DNA of 64,000 nucleotides from Limonium bicolor (taxonomy: Eukaryota > Streptophyta > Magnoliopsida > Caryophyllales > Plumbaginaceae), in NCBI GenBank assembly GCA_023374045.1, contig CM041778.1, forward strand, positions 365,836,831-365,900,830, in the 5' to 3' direction. The notes under the pieces are model-generated. The model had not been told where the DNA came from, searched no databases, and was given only the letters and a program-made list of their open reading frames with translations. The stretch's first letter is position 1, and each line of letters opens with the position of its first letter. Positions 55,317 to 64,000 of the stretch are shown piece by piece. The position numbers and the translations under genes were made by a program.

Positions 55317-57371
55317 TCACTTTAGCTTTGGCCACCGGTCGGGGGAGTTTGTTGCCAACGGAGATGGTCTCGAGAATTGCTTAGGAGCTGGCTTTTCTCG
55401 GGCTGAATTATTACGCTTAAGGATGTGCCTGAAGTTTTGCAAGGAGGTTTCTGGATGAGGATAATGACAGCCAAGCCTACAGCCGAAATCAAGACAGGCT
55501 TGGGCTTCAGTAAGTGAAGGACTAGGGGGAGAGGAGGGAGAGGTATTTGAGAGAGATGGACCGAAGCTAGTTGCCGAACTAACAGGAAAAAGAACAACTT
55601 CTAGATTAATACCCGGGATTTGGGAAGCGGGAAAAGGGAGGGGAGTTGGAGGATCGCCCAACAATCGAAAGGGAAGGGAGCTTAGTGGACTGCTCTGAGG
55701 GGACGAGCAGGAAAAGGTTTGCCGAGGAGTAATTTGAGAATTATTTGATTTGGTGAAACTCGGGCTCAGTTGCAAAGGAAAGGAATTATAGCAGGATTGC
55801 GATTGGCTGGTGGGAGAGGATATCGATTGAGAGACAGGGGAATTTAAGGTTAGGGGTACTGAGATCTCTTGACTTTCAGAGGGGGGAAGTGGCAGAAAAA
55901 ATTCTTTTTTTTTTTGAAATATGAGGTGATAAATATATTGAAAGAATAAAAGAGTTTATACAAAAGGAGATACATAGGAGCCCTATATATCAGATACCCA
56001 GGGATTTACAAGTCAATTGGGGACATAAAGGTTCCAAAAAGGTGGCGATGGACCAACCTAGTACATAAGTCAAAAAGGGCTCCCAACAAATAAGGAGGTC
56101 AAATTAGGACTCCAGAATCAGATTAAGCCATGTAGTATCTCGATTAGGAAGGAGATTAGTCCCGATGGTGCATTTAATTGCTCCCTTCATGTCCGCGATG
56201 ATGAGAGCGGGATCTCTGGTATGGCCCATCATGGCTCTTCTACATCTTTCGATCCAGATGAAGTAAACGACATTAGCTATAGCCGCACGTCTAATGGAGT
56301 CTTTTGGTCTTCTCCTCTTGCTGTAGCGGGATAGCCAGTGTGCGCAGCTGCGAAGGTTAGACCTGTTGGTGGGGATCCCCAGCCAGTCACATATGGTCCA
56401 CCAGATCCTGCAAGTAGTCCTGCAAAAAAAGAATAGGTGTCCACTAGTCTCTGGAGCTTGCTCACAGAGCCAGCATCTGTTAGCGAGGCTAATGCCTCAA
56501 GATTGCAGTTTATCACATGTTTTCAGTCTACCTTTTAGAGTAACCCAGAGAATGAACTTGGCTTTAGGGAGTGTCCAGATCCTCCAACAAATATTATACC
56601 AGGGAAAGTGCCTAGAAGGGGAAGAGACGTCCTGGTAGATGGTGTTGACACGAAGACGAACAGGGTAGGTGAGGAAAAGAGAAGTAGCGTCCTGCGTAGA
56701 GCCACACTGCTTGATCCACCACTCTCTGGCCTTAAGGATGGACTTCCAAATCCACGGGTCACCTCCGTTGGGAGTGACGGCCCAGATGTCGGAGTTCTCC
56801 AGGTAAACACTGTGGACAGAAAAAATTCTTGGGAAGAGGAGAAGGGCGGTGTTTCTTCTGACTGAGGGATCAAGTAACTAGAGAGTGTCTTTTCGAATCT
56901 GGCTTCCTGATTAGCAAGCGGTGGCTGGGGAAGCAATGAGTGTGTCTCCCCTCCTTTCCATTTCTTGAGAGAATAGAAAATTGTGCCAGTCTTGTTCCCG
57001 AGATACAAATTGGGGATTGGAACTCGGGTTCCTTTATTAGTGGTATTGGGAAACCAATGAGATTGTAATATTTCAGAGAAAATGAGGGGTCCCGCCTGTC
57101 TCAGATTGAAATTAAAATCCAGAGTATGTGAAGGTATTCCTTTAATTGTGATAGCAGCTTTATCATAAATATTTGCAGCAGTAATAACTGCACCCATATT
57201 TTTTGACGCTTCGTTTAACTCCTTCACGCCTCTTCCTATTTGAGAATACGACGTCGTAACTTGAGTCTGCAAGCCTCGTTGATCTTCACTCACGTGCCTC
57301 GCTTGTCTCTCCACCTGGCTTAATGGAGATCTTGAGTGTGCGCTGGGCATTTGAAAGAGTTGTTGGGGCAT
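55317..57371 (-). pseudogene. Unidentified Ser/Pro-rich ORF split by a LINE insertion
   Basis: The minus reading from ATG 57371 is open through HSRSPLSQVERQARHVSEDQ, GIPSHTLDFNFNLRQAGPLI, KKWKGGETHSLLPQPPLANQ to SSSQEFFL near 56830. After the inserted LINE (55907-56816) the same protein continues PLPPSESQEISVPLTLNSPV and then a Ser/Pro-rich tail with LDFGCRLGCHYPHPE to the stop at 55317. Without the insertion it would be roughly 380 residues. No known domain is seen. It may be a transposon gag-like protein or a lineage-specific gene. Confidence 0.55.
55907..56816 (-). mobile_element. 5'-truncated LINE insertion with 14-bp target duplication
   Basis: About 910 bp flanked by CAGAAAAAATTCTT (55893-55906 and 56817-56830), with a T run on plus at 55905-55915 marking its poly-A tail. 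The minus reading contains the LINE zinc module CWLCEQAPETSGHLFFFC (near 56470) and DIWAVTPNGGDPWIWKSILK (near 56790). Both the duplication and the poly-A are textbook target-primed reverse transcription. Confidence 0.92.
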
Positions 57372-57599
57372 ATCTATAAGTATGAAAGAGTTGTTGGGGC
57401 ATTAGTGAAAGTGCAATTGGGAGAGCAATCAAACGAATATGGAAATGCAATGTAAGTAGGAAGAGGCGTGACGGAAGTCAATTATCCGTCACTGACGGAA
57501 CTCTATTTTTTTTTTTTAATATATACAGACGCACGGGAAGAAGGGTCTGGGGAGGTACGAAAACTTGGACTGCATGTTTTTTTCTTTTACAATCAATTA

Positions 57600-57834
57600 C
57601 TCCCTCCGTCCTAAATTGACCGTCCTGTTACTTTATGGCATGTTTTTCCACTTCAATATTAAGCATATAAGATAAAATAATTTTATAAAACTAAATTTTG
57701 TAACATATAGTTTATCATGTAAGGAATCATATGCAAAACTTAAATTTTCAAATTAATTTATCTTATATGTTAAAAATTGAAGTCAAACGACATGTCCAAA
57801 TAGTAACAGGACGGTCAATTCAGGACGGAGGGAG
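57600..57834. mobile_element. Stowaway-type MITE
   Basis: 235 bp with ends CTCCCTCCGTCCTAAATTGA and the complement of CTCCCTCCGTCCTGAATTGA, flanked by TA on both sides (57598-57599 and 57835-57836). This is the hallmark of Tc1/mariner-derived Stowaway elements. Confidence 0.95.
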
Positions 57835-57836
57835 TA

Positions 57837-58269
57837 CTATAGAGTAATTTATCAATTGTATAAAACTTCTACGTATATTATAAATTTTTTAATACATGAG
57901 AAAAAAATGAATTTTTATTACGGACTCCGCAAATATTTTACTATATTTTCTATGAATATGCACGACATCTACAATGATCATAACTTTTGTTAATTAGAAT
58001 ATATTTATTTTGCGACAACAAAAAAGAATATATTTATTTTATCATTTTCATAATACCTCAATCATATACTTATTTATAAAATAAGTCCTTAATTATATAA
58101 AAATATAGCTAATTCATTTATATATATATCATTAAATAATTTTTATTTAATTTTTATAAAATCTGTCAATTATGAATACATGCAAAAACAGGGCATTTAT
58201 AGATTCAAATGTACATATTTGAATTAATGTAAAAACACTAAGTTAATTATTCATAAGTTAAAAAAGAAC
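57837..58269. other. AT-rich spacer
   Basis: Nothing recognised. Confidence 0.5.
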
Positions 58270-60510
58270 ATTCTTTCAAAAGAATAACAAACTTAGGTTA
58301 TAAATTAATGTATAGTAGTTGTGTACATGTTTCTAATCATCAACATAAACACTTATTTATTTTGTGGATACATGAAAAAAAGGTTAACGAATACGTAAAA
58401 TTGTATTCAACAACTCATTTTATCATTTCTAAACGTTTATAGCCTTCATGTTTATCAATCGATCAAGCTTTGTAAACTGATAAATGGTAATATATTCTTA
58501 TACACAACGATTCGATAAGAACAGCCAAAGGAAAGATCTATAACAGTTAGTGTCACCGTTTCCATTTAGTGATGGAAACGATTATAGAAGGTTGTGTACA
58601 TGTTTTCAATCACTAGTGGAGATGTTTATAAATTCTCATGGAAACGTTGTTGGAGTCAAATTTTACGTATTCATTAAACGTTTATAGCCTTCAGGTTTAT
58701 CAATCAATCAAGCTCTGTAAGCTGATAAATAATAAGAAAATATTCTTATGCACAATGATTCAATGCGAACGGCATAGGGAAAAGATATATAACAGTTAGT
58801 GTCACCGTTTCCATTTAGTGATGGAAACGATTATAGAAGGTTGTGTACATGTTTTCAATCACCAGTGGAGACGTTTATAAATTCTCATGGAAACGTTGTT
58901 GGAGTCAAATTTTATGTATTCATTAAACGTTTATAGCCTTCAGGTTTATCAATCAATCAAGTTATGTAAGCTGATAAATAATAAGAAAATATTCTTATGC
59001 ACAATGATTCAATGCGAACGGCATAGGGAAAAGATATATAACAGTTAGTGTCACCGTTTCCATTTAGTGATGGAAACGATTATAGAAGATTGTGTACATG
59101 TTTTCAATCACCAGTGGAGACGTTTATAAATTCTCATGGAATCGTTGTTGGAGTCAAATTTTACGTATTCATTAAACGTTTATAACCTTCAGGTTTATCA
59201 ATCAATCAAGCTCTGTAAGCTAATAAATAATAAGAAAATATTCTTATGCACAATGATTCAATGAGAACAGCATAGGGAAACGATTTATAACAGTTAGTGT
59301 CACCGTTTCCATTTAGTGATGGAAACGATTATAGAAGGGTGTGTACATGTTTTCAATCACCAGTGGAGACGTTTATAAATTATCTTGGATATGTACAAAT
59401 CAAGGTTAACGAATACGTAAAATTAAATCAACAGCTCAGTTGATCATTTTCAAATGTTTATAGCCTTCAGGTTTATTAAGTAGTAACTGATATAATGTTA
59501 AGAAATATTCTCATATACAATTGATTTGATAAGAACGACCAAATGAAAAGATATATTACAGTTAGTGTCATCTTATAGTGATGGAAGCGATTATAGAAGG
59601 TTGTGTACATATTTCTACTCATCAGTGGAAATGTTTTAAACTATCGTGGATACGTAAAAACTAGAGCTGATCAACTGGGCGGACGGGCCGGGTTCAGACC
59701 GGGCTAGACATAAATTTTCAGCCCAATCGGGCCAAGTGTTTAGTCCAAACCCGCCCAATCGGGCCAATCACCTGAACCCAACCCGCCCACCTAAAAAAAT
59801 GCTCATGCCATAGCCCGGCCCACCCAGCCCACTTTTAACTCAAATTTCTCTATTTAGAAACATAGATTTTAAAGTATAGATACGTAGTATAGATTTTGAA
59901 GAGTGTGCACGGCACAAAACAAATTTTATAAGACGAAGAGTATGTGGTCCATTCTGAATAATTACTATTGTACTATTGTAAGTATTTTTTACTTTGTTTA
60001 CATATTTACAATACATATACTAATGTAAGGTGTACTATGACATTCGGGCGGGCCGGGCCATCAACTGGCAAAATGTTTAGCCATACCCCGGCCCGAAAAA
60101 AAATTTGGGCTGTTTTTTTTTGTCAAACCGCCAGTTATTTAATCTACCCATACCCATTGGTCTAAAATATGGGCCGGGCCGGGCTGGGTGGTTGGGCTAT
60201 CCTGATTATGACCGGCTCTAGTTAAAAACCAAGGTTAACGAATATGTAAAATTGAATCCAACAACTCAGCTTATCGTTCCAAATGTTTATAGTCTTCAAG
60301 TTTCTCAGTTAGTCAACATCTGTGAATTGATAAATGCTAATGAAATATTCTAATACACTAAGATTCGATAAGAACGGCCACAAGAAAAAGATATATAACA
60401 ACTAGTGTCATCTTTTCTATAATAGTGATGGAAACGATTATAGAAGGTTGTGTACATGTTTCTAATTATTGGTGGGAACGTATTAAGTTATCGTGGATAC
60501 ATAAAACCCA
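58270..60510. repeat. Tandem array of a ~249-bp unit with a hairpin in most units
   Basis: The landmark CAGTTAGTGTCA recurs at 58544, 58793, 59042 and 59291 (exactly 249 bp apart), then at 59559, with a variant at 60399 after the MITE insertion. A partial copy precedes the first. The four central units carry the perfect 9-bp inverted repeat CGTTTCCAT...ATGGAAACG around TTAGTG, and the outer units carry decayed forms. Central units are the most alike, as expected from recent unequal exchange. Confidence 0.9.
59661..60221. mobile_element. hAT-like MITE inserted in the 249-bp array
   Basis: 561 bp. The left end is CTAGAGCTGATCAACTGGGC; the right end complement is CTAGAGCCGGTCATAATCAG. The interior is rich in GGGCCGGGC and GCCCGGCCC near both ends. 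Flanks share TAAAAAC (imperfect). It separates the fifth and sixth array units. Confidence 0.65.
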
Positions 60511-61396
60511 AACATATCCGAAATCCCAAATCATCGAGGTTTATTTGGAGTTTGAAGTAAAGCATTTAGGGTTTACCGACAAATTGTAATATTATATAAG
60601 GATATAAAAGTGAATCACAAAAAGATACCTCTACTTAATTTTATGGGTTATTTTTTTGTTTCTTTTGATTTATTATTTATTCTATTGTAAATTTAGTAAA
60701 ATGATTAAAGTTTAGGGTGTAAGGTTCAAAACTTTAACAATAAACTTTTTAGAGTTTCTTTCATATTTGAATTTAAGATTATATTATAAGTTTTGGTTTA
60801 TTCTAACTTTTGTTGTGTATTTTATAATTTAAAATCAATTTCAGATTTTTAGATTTATTCAACAAATATTTATTTGAGTGATTATAAGTTTACAATTAAT
60901 AAATGTATATTCCATAATAACTTATCATACATTTGTACTTACATATTGTCATTATCCTCCATTATAATTATACACACTAACACCCAAAATAGATTAACAA
61001 ATAGAACTAATCTATTGTCACATGTTTTATTTTTTATTCTATTACTAAATTAATTTATATATTGTAATTTCACTCATCTTTTACCTCTTAATAAACACAC
61101 ATTAAAAATTGTAATATAAAAGAGATGAAGTAAATTAATTACTCCAACAAAAAAATCTTGCGCGATATCTCCCCCTCAAATAAGAATAAAAAGATGATAA
61201 AATAACTTATACCCACCTACTATAGCACATCTGCTATCTGTGAGATTAAAGTAACATAAAATTGAACAATGGTTGAGATTTAATCCGTCAATGACGGATA
61301 ATTTCCTTCCGTCACCAAATCCCAATCTCAAAGTAAAGACATTTGGTTGGAAATTTCTGCATAAATTTATAGATAGTAAGGTAGTTATTTAGACTC
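60511..61396. other. AT-rich sequence, nothing recognised
   Basis: Very AT-rich. It includes the right terminal repeat (61281-61315) of the putative element. Confidence 0.5.
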
Positions 61397-61720
61397 GATG
61401 TCGGAACCAGTTGACATCTCTTGCTTATGTGGTGCCTTTAAAGCTTTTATACATGTTTTCATGTATTGTAAAGGAGTTGCTAATTTATGGGAAGCATGCT
61501 GTTTTCAAATTCCACATAATTTAACAGATGGTGCTTTCTACCACTGGTTTCATGTCCAGTGCGAGCAGTTGCCACGTATTTGTTTGTCTTAATTGCTATT
61601 TTTTCTTTGGAAAACTTGGTTCACAGGTTGCCAAGTGATGTTTGGAAAAGTAGGTGGACTGTAATGGGGTTGGTGCCAAGCGGATGTATTTATTCAGGTA
61701 GTTGATAAGTGCAAAATATA
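61397..61720 (+). pseudogene. LINE zf-RVT fragment
   Basis: The plus reading CLCGAFKAFIHVFMYCKGVA is followed by LWEACCF and, after a stop, a FFLWKTWF-like segment. The C-x-C...H-x-F-x-x-C spacing followed by a Trp matches the zinc-binding module at the end of plant LINE ORF2. Only this short piece is present. Confidence 0.6.
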
Positions 61721-63089
61721 TAGACTTTAAGGGTTTAATTTACCTATTATGTGCAATATTTCTCACTTATCATATGTTTTTCAATGATTTATGTTTAAAT
61801 GATAGAAGATGCATTTAGCTAAACATCTTGAAATTATATATTTTATCTCACGAGGATTCATGCAACAAACAGAGAGAAATACAGAATTCACACGAAGAAT
61901 CTAGACATTGAAGTTGTGTTCAAATATTTGTCTAGATCATTGTCCGGATCCAGACACACATATGTTTTACCCGAGCAAGTCACATTCACGGTGAATGCAC
62001 ATTGACAACAACATACAAATCTAATCACATACAAATGATTACACAATCGTTGGTTATCATGATTTGCTCACTATTAAGTTAATCACATCATTCACATGGT
62101 TTACAAAAGATAAAATAAAGATATAATATTGGATAGACATGGGGCTAACACACCATACATGATTGGTTAATGATCACTGCTCCATATATTAAATGCATCA
62201 CACTATTTGTTGTGGACTCGGGGATATAAACGAAAGAGATTAGGGTTAGGGGGTTACGCCTCAAGTTGTCTTCGTCACTTTCAGCCTCTCATCTTTTCCA
62301 CACACACAACTTCAGCATTATTAACACTCCACACTTCAGATAGAGGATTAATGCAGAGACACGTGACGTCAGAAGGTGGAGCAGAAGATCTTCTTAATAA
62401 AGTTTCTTCTTTCTTTTTATTTAATTTGTCAATGTATTTTTCCTTTGTTGATTTTGTTATTTTTAGCGTCATGTCTGAGTAGTTAGACTAGCTCCCCGGA
62501 TTGGTGTAGCAAACTGGATCTAAATATTTATTTTGTAATCTTTTTACTAATTCATTAATTTAGTAGTTTAATTCCTGTTTTTCATGCGCTATAATTCTTC
62601 ATCTAATCATTAAAGAACTGTTTGTAGTTTTCTAATCAAAATATGACGCAAAACTTAATTAACAAGACATAGGAAGTTAAACTGGATTAACGATTAGAGT
62701 AGTTTGCCTATAGGTTAGTCAGTCTTTAATATGAACTGGTTATAATGCGATTGGTTAGAATTGACTTGTAGCTATATTTAGTTGTTTTGTAGAATTCATA
62801 ACTACTAACTAAACATATTGGGGATCCTATTAAAACGTGAAAAGAGTTTTATATCTATCTTCTCTATTAATAAGTTATTTTTTTATTATGTAGGCTATAG
62901 TATCAAACCAACACTAACTTCACATATTTTTGGGAAGCTTAATTATTGGAGGGGCAACACTAAAAACAAATTAAATTTTACTAAAAAAAATATATTTGTT
63001 GGAGGCCAAACACCACCACGCCCCTCCTCAACTCCACCCCTGGGTGGGAAAGTGGAAGTTGTATTTAGGTTGTGAGTATTGTATAGTTT
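61721..63089. other. Unassigned sequence
   Basis: No gene model can be supported. The stretch 62205-62400 has a gene-leader look and includes CACGTGACGTCA at 62360-62371, a fused G-box and CRE-like bZIP site, but no clear coding exon follows. Confidence 0.35.
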
Positions 63090-63303
63090 AATAATATAGC
63101 TACATTACGTGTATATAGTAGAATAAACATGTATATTACACTTTTAAAACATGTACGTTACTTATATAACAAATATTGTACACAATAATAGTATTTTTAG
63201 TACAATTGTTTATTTTATAGATTTTCCTTATTCATTGTACATGTTTTCATTGTTGGTTGTACAATAAATATAGCTATCTTGACTACATATACATGTAGCC
63301 AAG
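63090..63303 (-). mobile_element. MITE, copy B
   Basis: Its complement matches 20528-20749 through most of its length (shared ACAACCAACAATGAAAACAT and AACAATATTTGTTATATAAG-like stretches). Its end reads GGCTACATGTATATGTAG on minus, giving the terminal repeat missing in copy A. Confidence 0.65.
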
Positions 63304-64000
63304 AATTTACGTTCTAGAATACATACTGGTAAAATAAAGATCCAGTCCAAGGAACTTCACATCAAGATTGTCCCATTGGAGAGAAAGTGCTCTTGGGCCT
63401 GTCAATGGATTCTCGGGTTCTTTGGTAATCGGATGCCCACAATGATACCAAATTTGTCAAAAATTTCCAGATCGTTCCAACCCTCGAAGCTTGACTGATG
63501 TTATCGATGAAGACTGTTGCTCCCGGGATGTATTTTGGGTTTGCCATCGCAAGGGTTTGAATTTTGAATAAATGCTCGCAAGGGTTTGAATTTTGAATAA
63601 CCGCTCCCTTTCTCAATTTGGAAATTTGAATTATGTATAAACATTCCCTTTAACAAGTTAGAGAGAGTTGGTGTTGAGTGTTTAGAGAGTGATGCAGGGT
63701 GTAGAGGATGGTAGATGGGTACAGCGGTGAGATGATTGTGGTGATGATGGATGATGAATGATGGTAGTGGTGCGTGACTGAACTGTGGCGGTGACAAAAT
63801 TGATGTCGGTCGTGGATGTATGGTGACGGATGGTTCCAGACACCGGTCTCTGGCTTAATAGAATCGCATATAGTCGACAAATACCGAAATTAATTTAACT
63901 GGTACTGCAGCAACGCAATGTAGGACTCTGTAATCTGATCAGCACTAGGAAAACCCTAAACCATTTGCTTTTCTATGCCTATACTTGTTTTCGCTCTCTG
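63304..64000. other. Unassigned sequence with a short direct repeat
   Basis: GCAAGGGTTTGAATTTTGAA occurs twice, 29 bp apart, at 63549 and 63578. Short minus ORFs at 63362-63880 have no recognisable domain. Confidence 0.45.

Larger units (their letters stand above)
57469..61315. mobile_element. Putative 3.85-kb DNA element bounded by 35-bp inverted repeats
   Basis: The left end GTGACGGAAGTCAATTATCC...GACGGA (57469-57503) and the complement of the right end GTGACGGAAGGAAATTATCC...GACGGA (61315-61281) agree at about 31 of 35 bases. Each end contains the palindrome TCCGTCA-N-TGACGGA. No target duplication or transposase was found. The interior holds a Stowaway MITE, a tandem array and a hAT-like MITE. 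Confidence 0.5.

Noticed and set aside
62940..63055. Possible hAT terminus (ACTCCACCCCTGGG)
   Set aside because: No matching inverted end or 8-bp duplication could be found nearby.

Overview
The window is plant nuclear DNA, most likely from a flowering plant and probably a eudicot. The signs are GT-AG introns, Ty1/copia and Ty3/gypsy elements primed by initiator tRNA-Met, CACTA, hAT and Stowaway DNA transposons, L1-type LINEs, and gene fragments of plant families (GH35 beta-galactosidase, BSK kinase, h-type thioredoxin). The species cannot be named from sequence alone. I see no rRNA, tRNA, CRISPR array or prokaryotic operon. Two runs of exactly 500 N (18782-19281 and 49797-50296) are assembly gaps of unknown true size.

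Layout. 1-2254: minus-strand copia remnant ending in its 5' LTR. 2363-2573: small hAT element with a perfect 8-bp target duplication. About 2640-6753: CACTA-like element carrying pieces of a beta-galactosidase gene and a BSK kinase gene. 7967-10798: the only clearly intact conventional gene, an intronless DEAH-box splicing helicase (PRP2/DHX16 type) on minus. 11341-12051: AT-rich fold-back element. 13965-15955: tandem array of a 147-bp unit. 16786-20401: CACTA ends and a broken transposase-type ORF around the first gap. 20928-28247: old copia element whose RT region was split by a young copia element (21347-26455). 29142-29830: LINE ORF1 remnant. 31861-46209: third copia element, itself split by a chromodomain-type gypsy element (34599-43637, minus) with 2.2-kb LTRs. 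46407-46519: second hAT element with a target duplication. 47031-52357: two C2-domain genes in head-to-head orientation around the second gap. 53020-57371: LINE fragments, one of which splits an unidentified ORF with a 14-bp target duplication. 57469-61315: region bounded by 35-bp inverted repeats, holding a Stowaway MITE, a 249-bp repeat array and a hAT-like MITE. 61397-64000: LINE fragment, a MITE, and otherwise unassigned sequence.

The most interesting locus is the C2 pair. The plus-strand copy (50888 onward) has six exons with consistent splice phases and a tail of proline-rich repeats. The minus-strand copy (48504 to 47031) keeps recognisable versions of all six exons, but its C2 exons are damaged. 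Its last exon reads in frame from a Pro/Tyr/Gln-rich segment straight into a complete, intronless thioredoxin-h domain with CEPS in place of the CGPC active site. This looks like a retrocopied thioredoxin fused to a C2 gene tail. The other notable items are the gene-capturing CACTA element, the 147-bp array with a dimeric sub-structure, the nested LTR elements with exact target duplications, and a gypsy LTR bearing a cluster of GTCCGAAC/GTTCGGAC inverted repeats.
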